64,000 bases of DNA from CAVVSQ01 sp963848825 (GCA_963848825.1 CAWKFA010000017.1:1024865-1088864); one strand, 5' to 3'. Positions 37,851 to 48,478 are shown, counted from the first letter of the stretch. Notes: generated by a model from the sequence alone, not told the origin. A program made the numbers and translations.

Positions 37851-38450
37851 ATGAATCCCGAGCAAATAATCCAGGACGCGCGGACTGGCGGCGAAGCGGC
37901 ACTCGGGTCCCTGCTCGAACTGTATCGCAACTATCTGCGCCTCTTGGCCCGGATTGAAATCGGCCGCAAGCTGCAAGGCAAGCTGGACGCCTCCGACCTC
38001 GTGCAAGAGACCTTTCTCGAGGCGCATCGCAATTTTCGGCTTTTTCAAGGCAGCGAGGAGCCGCAGTTTGTCGCGTGGTTACGGCAAATTCTGGCTGCGA
38101 AGGTGGCCAACCTGGTGCGACACTACTTCGGCACCCAGGGCCGTGATGTCCGTCTGGAACGCGAGCTAGGCGCCAGTCTCGATAATTCCTCACGAATGCT
38201 CGGTCAAGAACTGGCGGCGTCGTTGACTTCCCCCAGTTTGAAAGCCGAACGCCGCGAGCAGGCTGTCCTGCTGGCGGATGCGCTCGCCAAACTACCGACG
38301 GACTATCGTGAGGTCATCATTCTGCGCCATCTCGAGGGGCTGACGTTTCCCGAAGTCGCCGGCAAAATGGAGCGAACGCAGGATAGCGTGGAAAAGCTTT
38401 GGCTCAGGGGCCTGGCGCGCCTGCGGCAGGTTTTCGGAGATTTACCATGA
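37851..38450 (+). CDS. ECF-type RNA polymerase sigma factor (planctomycete kinase-linked)
   Basis: A 199-residue sigma-70 family protein. Region 2 is shown by GKLDASDLVQETFLEAHRNF and FVAWLRQILAAKVANLVRHY; region 4 by LPTDYREVIILRHLEGLTFP and the helix-turn-helix MERTQDSVEKLWLRGLARLR. The start at 37851 gives the family-like MNPEQIIQDARTGG. Its TGA overlaps the ATG of the next gene (ATGA), so sigma factor and kinase are translationally coupled. This is the established arrangement of planctomycete ECF groups controlled by Ser/Thr kinases instead of classical anti-sigma factors. Confidence 0.93.
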   Translation: MNPEQIIQDARTGGEAALGSLLELYRNYLRLLARIEIGRKLQGKLDASDLVQETFLEAHRNFRLFQGSEEPQFVAWLRQILAAKVANLVRHYFGTQGRDVRLERELGASLDNSSRMLGQELAASLTSPSLKAERREQAVLLADALAKLPTDYREVIILRHLEGLTFPEVAGKMERTQDSVEKLWLRGLARLRQVFGDLP

Positions 38451-40730
38451 GTTCCGTGTCGAAGTCCCAAACCGCAGCTCTGTCGGCCAGTAAAGACGCG
38501 GAGTTGCCGGATGACCCCCGGCTCATGCAAGCGGTGGAGGAATATCTTAAACAGTTGGAGGCCGGCCAGGCCCCCAATCGGCAAGAGATCCTGCGCCGCT
38601 ATCCCGACCTGGTGAAGCCGCTCACGCAATGTCTGGATGGCCTCGACCTGGTGCACAAGGGCACGCTTCCCAAGAAAGCAGCCGGCCCTATTCGGGCTGG
38701 GGGCCCTTTTGATTCGGCAAGCTCCAATCCTCTGGGCGATTATCAGATCCTGCATGAGATAGGCCGAGGCGGCATGGGGATTGTTTACGAGGCACTGCAG
38801 CTTTCGCTGGGAAGAAGGGTGGCCCTCAAGGTTCTGCCCTTCGCGGCCACTTTCGACCCCCGACATTTGCAGCGTTTTCATAATGAAGCGCGGGCGGCCG
38901 CCCTGCTTCACCACACCAACATCGTGCCCGTTTATGCCGTTGGTTGCGAGCGGGGTGTGCATTTTTATGCCATGCAACTGATCGAGGGACAATCGCTGGC
39001 CACGTTGATCGAGCAAATCAGGGTGGGTGCGCGCGGAGGAAGCCCGCGCTCGTTGTCCGGCGCGCGGCGTCGGGACGCCATGACGGGACCATCACTGGCC
39101 CTTTTACGCCGACGTCGGGGGCCGAGACGCTGCGCCCCCGGTGGCCCCCCAGACGGTCTCGCAACTGTCAGTTTCGCTGACGACGCAACGGTCCAGCCAC
39201 CACAATAAGTTTTTCGCCACCATTGCCCGCTTGATGATCCAGGCCGGACACGCCCTCGAATACGCGCACCAGTGTGGCATCGTGCACAGGGACATCAAGC
39301 CGGCCAACCTGCTCGTGGACGTTCACAACCAGCTCTGGATAACAGACTTTGGCCTGGCGCAATGTCACGCCGATGCCAGCCTGACCGTGACCGGCGACGT
39401 TCTTGGCACCTTGCGCTATATGAGCCCGGAGCAGGCCTCCGGCCAGCGCGTCCTTCTCGATCACCGCACGGACGTCTACTCGCTGGGCACTACCATGTAC
39501 GAACTGGTCACACTCGAGCCCATCTTCCCTGGACGCAACCGCCAGGAACTTTTGCACCAGATCATCAACGATGAAGTTCGGTTACCGCGCACGCTTGACA
39601 AAAACATTCCCGTCGAGCTGGAAACGATCATTCTCAAAGCGGTTAGCAAAGGCCCTGCCGAGCGCTACGCTACCGCCGCCGACTTTGCGGCCGATCTCGA
39701 ACGTTATCTGGAGGACAAGCCAATCCTGGCGAAACGTCCGGGCGTGCTCGAGCGGGCGCGAAAGTGGTCGCGCCGCCATCCCGCCGTCGTGGTCGCGGGC
39801 CTGATCGTGATGGTCGTCAGTCTGTTAGGCCTGCTGGTGAGTAACTGGATGATCGCCAAGGAGCAAGCCAAGACACGGGTGGCACTGACCAACGAGAAAG
39901 CACGAGCTACCGAGGCCCGGCATGCGATCGATCTATTGGTGGACATTACCGAGCAGGAGCTTGCTAGCCAGCCATTTTTGCAGCCCGTGCGGCGGCGTTT
40001 GCTCCAGGCCGCGCTGGATTATTATCAAGGCTTTATCGAGACGCATGACAACGACGCCGCCGCCCTCGTCGAACTGCGGGCCGGCAAGGAACGGGCTGCC
40101 AAGCTGCTGGACGAACTGTCCACGCTTGAAAGCCTTAATCTTTTTCTGCTGGCCAACGAGCAAGAGGTGCAGACCAATTTGGAGATCGATGAAGGCAAAC
40201 GGGCGCGCCTGACCGAACTCAAAGATCGCTTTTACGATAAGAGAGGACCCTATTCACCCAAGCTCAATCCGGGGAAACAGGAAGACTGGGACCCGAAGAA
40301 ACGTTACGAATTCGCCAAGGAGCAAGAGGCGGCGCTGAAGGAGGTGCTCGAACCCTGGCAGCTAAAGCGGCTCCGCCAGATCGATCTGCAAACGCAAGGC
40401 CCCCGGGCGTTTCACGACTCTTATGCAGTCGATGTTCTGAAGCTTACGACCGAGCAACGGAGCAAAATAAGCGCCATCAAGAATGAAACGAAAGGACCGC
40501 TGGGTCGAGCCAAAAGCGGGCCAGCGGCGGACGAGGTGCTCAAGGCGGAGGTCATGCGCATCGTGCGCGAGGTGCTGACGCCCGAGCAGCAAGCCAAGTG
40601 GGAAGATCTGACGGGCAGTCCTTTTGCCGGCTCCATCCGCCGGCCGCAAGGGCCACCGTCCAAGGGTGGTGGAGGGCCCCGAGGCCCTGGCGGACCGGAC
40701 GGGCCCAAGCTACCTTTCGGTGGCCGTTAA
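38447..40730 (+). CDS. Transmembrane Ser/Thr protein kinase, frameshifted linker
   Basis: A Hanks-type kinase of about 760 residues. A helical N-terminus (AVEEYLKQLEAGQAPNRQEI) precedes the kinase domain: glycine loop EIGRGGMGIVYEA, Lys in RRVALKVLPF, catalytic loop GIVHRDIKPANLL and DFG in ITDFGLAQ. A single transmembrane helix (AVVVAGLIVMVVSLLGLLV) follows, then an extracytoplasmic region with helices that resemble LTxxQ-type periplasmic motifs (LTTEQRSKISAIKNE, LTPEQQAKWEDLTG) and a Gly/Pro-rich tail. Two frame changes (near 39065 and 39136) lie in a variable insert between the kinase lobes. Coupled to the upstream sigma factor. Confidence 0.9.
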
Positions 40731-40960
40731 TTATAGGTGTGACTTGCGGTTGGACTGAGTGGCAGGCGTTCGGCCAGGTTCGCTTTTGCGGCGCATTTCC
40801 CGGCGCGGGGATTGATTTTCTACACCTCGGACATTTACAATGGGGTACCCGGAGTCCTGTCGCTTTCCTTGCTGCCTTCTCGGTGGCTGTCCGAAAGGGG
40901 TCCGACCCCCGTTTTTGTTCCCCGCGGACCGTCAGATCCAACACATCGTGTTTGAAAGGT

Positions 40961-42091
40961 ATGCTCGTGGCAAAACCCAACGCTCGAGTGATCGGCTTCG
41001 AATTGCTTGAAAACCGCTGTCTCATGAACGGGGCCTTCATGGCGCCGTCCGTTCACCCGGAAGCTTTCCGGCCCGCCCCGCCGCCGGGACTTGCTCAAAT
41101 GGAACCCGCGGTTGGCCAGCCCCATGAACAAAATGTCCCATGCGGTCCACTCGCCGCACCTCCGCCGCACCGCGAGCCTCAGCCGCCGTTTGGCATGGTA
41201 TCCTCGCCGTCTTCCGCACGGTTGGGAACCACGATGCCACTGGAATCGGCGGCAACTTTGGTGTCCGGCGCGGCTGGGGAGCTCGCCGTTCCACCAGTTT
41301 CCTCCGTGGCCTTGACCTCAGCCGTTTTGATAGTGGTTCCTCCGCCGCAGATTTTTCTTCCGCCCGTTCGCGGTCTTTTGCAAACCGCCCAGACTGAGCT
41401 TCCACCGTTAGTTGAGCAGATTGTTGAATTCGCCGAGCAGTTGCCGGCCAGCGGGGCTGCGGGTGTCTCCTCGAAGGGCCAGCTCGTTGCCGTCGAAAGC
41501 GGCGCAGCGCCGGCACCAGCGCATAACGCCGTGGCCATGCTCGCGCCAGCGCCAAAGGAGACGCCGACTAATGGCTCGCCCGCGCGCGAACTCAACAATG
41601 TTAGCACGCTGCCTGTGGCCTCGAAGCCAGATCGCGTCGCGCTAACCCCCATGAGCGGCGCGGTGCCGCCGGTGCTACCCGCGCTCACCCAGGTAGCGGT
41701 TGGACGCGATCACCTGGCCACTCCCAACCCAGATCGCCACACCCATGCCGCTGCCCCGGTGGTCATGCCGTCCCTGGCGCCGGTCGGGACGACTGAACGG
41801 CCCAGTGGGCCGGTGCAGGCGCTGCCGACGGAGAATGACGCCACCCTGTCGGGACTACTTACCAACGTTTTACCAGTGGATTTCGCGTTGCTCGACTCCG
41901 CCGTCAAAAGCTTCTTCAGCCGGATCGACGCCCTGGGCGTCAAGCTCACTGCAAATCACATGGAGTTTTTGTATGCCACCGCCGCGGCGGTGTTAACCGG
42001 CGCGCTGGCGCTGGAGCTGGTGCGTCGTAGGCCGCATGCCCAGCTTCCCAACATTGCTTTGCAGCGGATACCCTACGCGGATTATCCCTGA
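40961..42091 (+). CDS. LEPR-motif surface protein with C-terminal membrane anchor
   Basis: A 376-residue low-complexity protein. The N-terminus carries FELLENRCLMNG, a variant of the LEPR-XLL-type motif found on planctomycete surface and exported proteins. The middle 250 residues are Pro/Ala/Val rich with no recognisable fold. Near the C-terminus a helical region (LLDSAVKSFFSRIDALGVKL) precedes a hydrophobic segment (FLYATAAAVLTGALALELV) and a basic tail, consistent with anchoring. The frame is open from 40598, but only the ATG at 40961 gives the motif near the N-terminus. It lies between two sigma/kinase modules. Confidence 0.7.
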   Translation: MLVAKPNARVIGFELLENRCLMNGAFMAPSVHPEAFRPAPPPGLAQMEPAVGQPHEQNVPCGPLAAPPPHREPQPPFGMVSSPSSARLGTTMPLESAATLVSGAAGELAVPPVSSVALTSAVLIVVPPPQIFLPPVRGLLQTAQTELPPLVEQIVEFAEQLPASGAAGVSSKGQLVAVESGAAPAPAHNAVAMLAPAPKETPTNGSPARELNNVSTLPVASKPDRVALTPMSGAVPPVLPALTQVAVGRDHLATPNPDRHTHAAAPVVMPSLAPVGTTERPSGPVQALPTENDATLSGLLTNVLPVDFALLDSAVKSFFSRIDALGVKLTANHMEFLYATAAAVLTGALALELVRRRPHAQLPNIALQRIPYADYP

Positions 42092-42127
42092 GTCCGTGCA
42101 CATCCATCGTCCTTCGCCAGGATCCTT

Positions 42128-42724
42128 ATGATGAACCCGGAATCGCTGGAACCGTTGCTCGACAAGTTGTGCGCAGGCGATGTGGCCGCCATCAAAAAGT
42201 TTTTTGTGGCAAGCGAGCCATTTCTTCGAAAAGTGGTGCGCGAACGGCTTCCTGCCCGGCTTCAGGCCAAGTTCGATTCCGCCGATGTCGTTCAGTCCGT
42301 CTGGGCCGACCTGTTGCAAGGTTATCGCGCCGGGACCTGGCATTTTGACGACCTCAAGCGGTTTCAGGCGTTTGTCATCCAGGTCACCCGCAACCGCTTT
42401 TACGACAAGTTCCGCAAGAACAAGATTGCTTTCGAGCGCGAGCGGCGTTTCGGCGGCCTGCCGACGAGCGACTTGCCCGCGTCCCCGGCGCCGGACGCCG
42501 CCGCCTTGCTGCAAGCCGAGGAGCTTTGGGAGCAAATGCTGGCGCAATGCTCGCCCGAACATCGGGAATTGTTGCACCTCAAGCGCCAGGGCCTCCCGAT
42601 CGACGAACTCGCCCGGCGAACGGGCTTGCACCCGGGCAGTATTCGCCGCATTCTGAGGAATTTGGCGCGGAAGTTGGCTCTCGCCCAGGGAAGGGATGGG
42701 AGCGACGGGACTTATGAGACCTAG
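42128..42724 (+). CDS. Second ECF-type sigma factor
   Basis: A 198-residue sigma-70 family protein. Region 2 contains KFDSADVVQSVWADLLQGY and FQAFVIQVTRNRFYDKFRK; region 4 contains SPEHRELLHLKRQGLPIDEL and the HTH GLHPGSIRRILRNLARKL. It is clearly diverged from the sigma factor at 37851, so the two modules are not a recent duplication. A second ATG directly follows the first. The kinase gene starts 6 bases downstream, so they form one unit. Confidence 0.9.
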   Translation: MMNPESLEPLLDKLCAGDVAAIKKFFVASEPFLRKVVRERLPARLQAKFDSADVVQSVWADLLQGYRAGTWHFDDLKRFQAFVIQVTRNRFYDKFRKNKIAFERERRFGGLPTSDLPASPAPDAAALLQAEELWEQMLAQCSPEHRELLHLKRQGLPIDELARRTGLHPGSIRRILRNLARKLALAQGRDGSDGTYET

Positions 42725-42730
42725 GACGAG

Positions 42731-45076
42731 ATGAAAGAGGCACAAACTACGACGCAGCCCGTGCTGGGCTCGCCACCGGCCTTGAAAGAGGGTGACGAGC
42801 AGGAGGCGCTGGTCACGCGCCTGGCCGAAGAGATGACGCTGGCATGGTCGCGCGGCCAGCATCTGGTTGCGGAAACATTTCTCGATCGCCATCCAAGCTT
42901 GTGGCACGCCCCGGCTGCTGTCCTGGACCTGGTTTACGAAGAAATCTGCCTGCGCCAGGAATATCACGAGCCGGTGTCTCGTAGTGAACTGACCCGGCGT
43001 TTTCCCGCCTGGCGAGCGCAAATTGAGGTTTTACTGACTTGCGCAGGCCCTGGAAGGCGCCACCGCATTTCCGTCGGCCGGGGAGGCCTTCGGGGATTTC
43101 TTGCTTCTGGCCGAGCTTGGTCGCGGTGCGCAGGGGCGCGTGTTCCTGGCCACCGATTCATCCCTGGGCGATCGGCCGGTAGTCCTCAAGATTACCGCGC
43201 GCGGCGGCGAGGAACACCTTTCCCTGGCGCGGCTGCAGCACACGCACATCGTTCCCTTGCTGTCTGTCCTGGACGTGCCCGAGCGAAACCTGCGGGCCCT
43301 TTGCATGCCCTATTTCGGCGGCTTGACGCTGGCCGCGGTTCTTGCCGGGCTCAAGGACTCTGAGCCCGGGCGCCGTAACGGCCAACAAATCCTGGACATC
43401 CTCGATGCGGCGCGCCCGCGAGGTGGTGGTTTCGTTGCGGGGCCGCGATCCCGTCACGCCGTTTTTAGGCCAGGCCTCTTATGAACAGGCTATTTGCTGG
43501 CTCGGCGCCTGCCTGGCGGAGGCGCTTAAATACGCTCACGAACGCGGCCTCGTGCATCTCGATCTCAAGCCATCCAATGTCCTCCTTACCGCGGACCGCC
43601 AGCCGATGTTGCTCGATTTTCACCTGGCTCAAGAGGCACTTGAACCTGGCGCCCGGGGAATTCACTTTGGCGGTACGCCGGGCTACATGTCGCCGGAGCA
43701 GGCCCAGGCCATCGCGGCCATTCGGCAGCATGGCACAGTCACCGATACGATTGACGGACGTTCGGACATCTATTCCTTGGGCCTGGTGCTATACGAGGCG
43801 CTCGGCGGCCAATTCGACAGTGATGCCCCGGAGCGCCGCGCCCGCTCCGGAACTGGAACACCCATGTCTCCACCGGCCTGGCGGACATCATCGCCAGGTG
43901 CCTGGCATCGCGACCGGCCGAACGCTATGCGGACGCGGGCAAGCTAGCTGGCGATCTATGGGCGCACCTGTATGACATGCCGCTCAAGGGCGTGGCCAAT
44001 CGCAGTCTAACGGAGCGATGGCGCAAATGGCGCCGCCGCCAACCGCATTCTTTGTCCCTTATGGTGCTAGTGGCTGCCATCTTCCTGATCGGTGCCACGG
44101 CGATATGCTTTGCCGTTTCCCATACGCGCCATCGGTTGGCCGAGGCACGCCAGGCACTGGAAGACGGGCAACGCCACGTCAATGGCCGTCAATATGGCGA
44201 TGCGGCCCACGCCTTCCAGCGAGGCCTCGCGCAACTGGCAAACTTGCCCGGCACCGGAGACTTTCGCGAGCAGCTAGCGAGAGGACTCGACATGACCACG
44301 CGCGCCCAGGCTGCCCAGGATTTGCACCGCATCGCCGACGGGTTTCGTTTTCTTTATGGCTCAAGTGAGCAGTCTTCTTCCAGACTGAAGGAGCTGGCGG
44401 AGCATGCCGAGTCGTTTTGGGAAAGGCGTCGCGAGATGCTAAAGGTCCTGGGCAATAATTTGGGCCCGGCGCTGGAACGCGACGTTCAGCTAGACATGCT
44501 CGACCTGGCCATCCTGGGCAGTAATTTACGCGTAAGCCTGGCCCCGCCTGAGCGCCGCCCAGCGCATGCCGCGATGCACTCCAGAGACTCGCGGAAGCGG
44601 AGACGCTTTTCGGGCCTAGCCGCGTGCTCTTTCATGAGCGGCGCTTGCTTGCGGAAAGTCTTGGTGAATCGGCCTTGGCTGGTGCGCTACGGCAACTTGA
44701 ACTGCAGCATGCGCCCCGCACCGCCTGGGAGCATTACGCGCTGGGGCGCTCGCTCCTGCGCACCGGCGACGCGGCAGGTGCCGCGGCGCAGTTCGAGGAA
44801 GCCGTTCGCAAGGAACCCGGCGGCCTATGGCCAAATTTCTACATGGGGATCTGCAGTTACCGCCTCGGCCGTTTCTTGGATGCCGCGGAAGCCTTCACCT
44901 CGTGTATCGCCCAGGCACCGCATAATGCTGGCTGTCTCTATAATCGCGCCCTGGCTTACCGCGATCTGGGCCGTCGTGACCTGGCACGGCGTGACCTGGA
45001 AAGTGCACTGCAAATCGACCCCGTGTTCACGGAAGCAAGAAATCTCCTCGCGGCCCTACGCAAACAGCCCGGATGA
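42731..45076 (+). CDS. Transmembrane Ser/Thr kinase with TPR sensor, multiply frameshifted
   Basis: Pieces in order: a helical N-terminus (LVAETFLDRHPSLWHAPAAV); kinase N-lobe with LLLAELGRGAQGRVFLATD and Lys in PVVLKITARGG; catalytic loop GLVHLDLKPSNVLL; metal motif LLDFHLAQEALEPG; activation/APE region GTPGYMSPEQAQ; transmembrane helix (LMVLVAAIFLIGATAICFAV); then TPR-like repeats (GDAAHAFQRGLAQL, AAAQFEEAVRKEPGG, LDAAEAFTSCIAQAP). Frame changes are needed near 43038, 43415, 43850 and 44570. HRD reads HLD and DFG reads DFH, but both aspartates remain. It is coupled to the sigma factor 6 bases upstream. Confidence 0.85.
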
Positions 45077-45347
45077 GGACATTAGGGGGATTGCCAGTCT
45101 CCGTTACCCAACGGGTTCGGTTACGTACGTCAAATTGCCATCCTCGCCACGAAATCTTTTCATGCCTCTTTAAAGAAATATCAGGTTTTCGCGCTCACTT
45201 TCTCCCACCCGTTTCGTTTGAGCTCCTAGAAGTTCGTGCGGTCTCAAGAGACTGACGACACTTTGGGCGTCTGCCGCTCCTGGCAGCCCCCAACCCCTGT
45301 CATGGATGCCTCACTTCACCGGAACATTTCCCCGAGAGGAACATTTC
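45077..45347. other. Intergenic stretch, no gene seen
   Basis: Between the second kinase and the peroxidase gene no frame has natural composition. A purine-rich GAGAGGAA just before 45348 is the ribosome site of the next gene. Confidence 0.4.
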
Positions 45348-47468
45348 ATGAATTTTTTCACGCGCTGGTTCTGTCGGTCAAACCAACCCATCGTCAACCG
45401 CGGGGCGGTACGCTCGCGCCGTTGCCAGCTCGAGGTTCTGGCGCTTGAGGAACGCGCCTTGCCCTCGGCAACTCTTTATTCGGTGGATGGTACCGGAAAC
45501 AACCTCGGTACGCCCAGCCTTGGCAGTGCCGGCACCGATCTCGTGCGTATCTCGCCGACAGCTTATGCCGATGGCATCAGCGCGCCGTCGCTGCCGAACA
45601 ATGCGAGTGCCCGGGTTATTAGCGACCTTCTTAACAATCAAGCTGCCGCCAACACCACAGAGGACATTTCGACCGTCGACAAAAACAATCTCTCGGACTT
45701 CGGTTATGCCTGGGGCCAATTTTTGGACCATGACCTTGACCTCACCACGACGAATGCCAAGGAGCTGCTGACGATCCTCGCCGACCCTAATGATACCAGT
45801 CAAATGGGGGATGAGACTTTTGCCCGGTCCACGTCCGATCCGGCCACGGGAACCAGCACCGGCAATCCGCGCCAGCAGGTCAACGCGGTCACATCGTTTC
45901 TTGATCTATCGCAGGTCTACGGCTCCAGTGTCGTGATCGCCGACGCCTTGCGTACACACAGCGGCGGACTCATGAAGACCAGCCCCGGTAACATGCTGCC
46001 GTATGACAACTCCGCCTACTTTACCGCGACCCAGCTGGCCGCGATTAACATGGCCAACGACTCACATATGGTGGCCACGGCAAGTTTGTTTGTCACCGGC
46101 GACGTGCGCGGCAATGAAAACGTCGAGCTCACCGCCCTGCAAACTCTGTTTGTCCGCAATCACAATAAGATCGCGACGGCACTGCGAACGGAACACCCCG
46201 GCTGGACGGATGAGCAGCTTTACCAGGAAGCACGCAAACTCAATATCGCCGAATATCAACAGATCACTTACAACAATTACCTTCCTGATCTCTTGGGCCA
46301 GGGCGCGATCTCCCGTTACACCGGCTACAAACCCAACGTCGATCCCGCCATCGCCACCGAATTTTCCACTGTGGGCTTCCGTTTCGGCCATAGCCTCTTG
46401 AGTGCCGGCATTGAGCGCCACGGCAACAATGGCCTGGATGTTCTTCCGGGGGACAAGGCCGGCGCGGGCATCGACCTGGCGACCGATTTCTTTGACCCCA
46501 ACGTGCTCAACCCCGCTGGCGTGGTCGACCCCTTCACCGGCCATACGTCCACCGACATCGACCCTATCCTCAAGGGCGATGCGGACGGCATTTCGCAGGC
46601 CGACGACCTCATGGCTATAAGCGACATACGCAATCTGCTGTTCGCCAACAGCGGTGTGCCGAACAATGGCACGGACCTGATGGCACGCGACGTCGAACGC
46701 GCACGCGACGACGGCATCGGCAGCTACAACCAGGTACGTGCGGCCTACGGCCTTCCGCAATTAACAAGTTTCGCCCAGATTACCAGCGACGTGACTGTGC
46801 AGAATGAACTCAAGGCAGCCTATGGCAGCGTCAACAACATTGATCCATTCGAGGGCGGCCTGGCCGAGGCCCACGTACCGGGCTCGGACATGGGGCCGCT
46901 CTTCACACGCATTCTGGTCGATCAGTTCACACGCCTCCGGGACGGCGACCGTCTGTTTTACTTGAACCAGACCTTCAACCAGGACGAGCTGCGCATCATG
47001 CAGCAGGGCAATACCCTGGCCAAGGTGATCGAAGCCAACACGCATGTAACGAACTTGCAAAGCGACGTCTTTCTTTTCAAGGCATCCATCAGCGGCACCG
47101 TTACTCTCCATTCTGTTGGCGCCCGCCAGCCACAACATCTGGGCCTGCCTGGCCTCGTGGTCCAGTTGAAAGACGATAGTGGCAACATCGTAGCCACGAC
47201 GTTGACCGACCTGATCGGCCATTACGCCTTCAATCAACAAAACGGCGTTAGCGGCACCGGAACCTATACGATCGCGCTGCTGGTTCCCGCTGGGTTCACA
47301 GCCCTGACCACCACCAGCGCAACCGTTGCCGTGAGCGCCGGCGGTTCGAATGCGAACGGCATCAACTTCAGTCTTGGCCACGCCACCTGGAGCTGGCCCA
47401 AACCCGCCCATTTCGACGGCATGGACCCTTTTGCTCAGGCTCCTTCTTTTGATGTGTTCGGGAAATAA
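45348..47468 (+). CDS. Exported animal-type haem peroxidase with LEPR-like N-terminus
   Basis: A 706-residue protein of the animal (myeloperoxidase-like) haem peroxidase superfamily. The N-terminus has LEVLALEERALPSATLY, an LEPR-like motif. The distal-His motif is WGQFLDHDLDLTTT; further family segments are FLDLSQVYGSSVVIADALR, LFVRNHNKIATALR and GFRFGHSLLSAGI with the probable proximal His. The C-terminal 110 residues form a beta domain like an SdrD-B or carboxypeptidase-regulatory module (GLPGLVVQLKDDSGNIVATT). The start at 45348 has GAGAGGAA upstream. It probably oxidises halides or phenolics outside the cytoplasm. Confidence 0.92.
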   Translation: MNFFTRWFCRSNQPIVNRGAVRSRRCQLEVLALEERALPSATLYSVDGTGNNLGTPSLGSAGTDLVRISPTAYADGISAPSLPNNASARVISDLLNNQAAANTTEDISTVDKNNLSDFGYAWGQFLDHDLDLTTTNAKELLTILADPNDTSQMGDETFARSTSDPATGTSTGNPRQQVNAVTSFLDLSQVYGSSVVIADALRTHSGGLMKTSPGNMLPYDNSAYFTATQLAAINMANDSHMVATASLFVTGDVRGNENVELTALQTLFVRNHNKIATALRTEHPGWTDEQLYQEARKLNIAEYQQITYNNYLPDLLGQGAISRYTGYKPNVDPAIATEFSTVGFRFGHSLLSAGIERHGNNGLDVLPGDKAGAGIDLATDFFDPNVLNPAGVVDPFTGHTSTDIDPILKGDADGISQADDLMAISDIRNLLFANSGVPNNGTDLMARDVERARDDGIGSYNQVRAAYGLPQLTSFAQITSDVTVQNELKAAYGSVNNIDPFEGGLAEAHVPGSDMGPLFTRILVDQFTRLRDGDRLFYLNQTFNQDELRIMQQGNTLAKVIEANTHVTNLQSDVFLFKASISGTVTLHSVGARQPQHLGLPGLVVQLKDDSGNIVATTLTDLIGHYAFNQQNGVSGTGTYTIALLVPAGFTALTTTSATVAVSAGGSNANGINFSLGHATWSWPKPAHFDGMDPFAQAPSFDVFGK

Positions 47469-47560
47469 TCAAGTCGGGGCGCTCGTTTTTGGCCGTCGGC
47501 CTCGTTTACCTCGTCGGTCAGGGAAACTGATTTGGTGGAACTAATACAAAGGAGCGGAAT

Positions 47561-48343
47561 ATGTCGAAATTCTTCGCGAAAATCTTTGGCCGCAACGCGA
47601 GTAAAAGCAGGGTGACCCCTACCCGTCAGCGCCAGCTTGTTCAGCTTTGGGTCGAGGAATTGACCCCGCGCATCTTGCCGTGCGCTGGGACAGCCGCGGC
47701 GGCGCTGGGGAGCTTCTCGGGACATGTGGCCGGGCTGGCGCCGGCCGCGGACTCACGCCTTACCGGCGGTGAACTGTGCCACCACGGCGATCATGGAGCC
47801 GCCTTCACCGCGACTCTGACGAACGCCACGGGCGGCACCGGTTCCGCACAATTCAATCCGACGAGCGGAAATTTAACGGTCCAGGTCAAAGGCGCGGCCG
47901 CCAGCTCCACGCTTAGCGTAGCCTTCGGTGGCACGACCGTGGGCAGCATAACTACCGACGCCTTGGGTAATGGCAAAACAACGATCAGCGCAGCGAAGGG
48001 TTCCATTGCCGCCGGCACCGCGCTCACTGTTGGCGACCTGACTGGCACCTTTGTGCAAGTCCAGTTCACGGCTTCACTCTCCGGAGCAATCGGTACGTCC
48101 GGCACCGGCAAATTCAACGTCACGAAAAATGTGCTGCATGTGACTGTAACCGGCGCTGGGGCCACGACGACCTACAATGTGTCGGTTGACTCGGCCGTGG
48201 TCGGACAAATCACCACGGACGCCAACGGGGCGGGCAGGCTCAAGTTAACGCTACCCAGTGGCGTGACCATCAGCGCGGGCACCACGCTGTCCGTCGCTGA
48301 TACCATCGGTAGCGTCCCTATCCTTACCGGCGCCTTTGCTTGA
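47561..48343 (+). CDS. Exported two-repeat beta protein with LEPR-like motif
   Basis: A 260-residue protein. The N-terminal WVEELTPRILPCAG is a diverged LEPR-like motif. Two copies of a domain of about 85 residues follow: FTATLTNATGGTGSAQFNP to LTVGDLTGTFVQVQ, and FTASLSGAIGTSGTGKFNV to LSVADTIGSVPILTG. Both contain a VG.ITTDA.G.G core, as in adhesin-like or CHRD-like folds. No enzyme signature is seen. An AGGAG ribosome site precedes the ATG. It lies downstream of the haem peroxidase and shares its export-type N-terminus. Confidence 0.8.
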   Translation: MSKFFAKIFGRNASKSRVTPTRQRQLVQLWVEELTPRILPCAGTAAAALGSFSGHVAGLAPAADSRLTGGELCHHGDHGAAFTATLTNATGGTGSAQFNPTSGNLTVQVKGAAASSTLSVAFGGTTVGSITTDALGNGKTTISAAKGSIAAGTALTVGDLTGTFVQVQFTASLSGAIGTSGTGKFNVTKNVLHVTVTGAGATTTYNVSVDSAVVGQITTDANGAGRLKLTLPSGVTISAGTTLSVADTIGSVPILTGAFA

Positions 48344-48448
48344 CGAACACAGTCCCTGGCAAGTCGGCGCATTGCTCCGGGTAAAAGGCAAGCGACGTCG
48401 CACTGGGCCAGGGACTGCTTTGATAACTGTCCAAGTTAAGCGAACGGC

Positions 48449-48478
48449 CTGAAGTCTTACGACATCTCACGACTTCAG
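48449..48478. repeat. Perfect 8-bp inverted repeat in intergenic region
   Basis: CTGAAGTC (48449-48456) and GACTTCAG (48471-48478) enclose a 14-base loop. It lies between two plus-strand genes, after the two-repeat protein. No T-tract follows, so a factor-independent terminator is not clear; it may be a regulatory site or chance. Confidence 0.35.
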
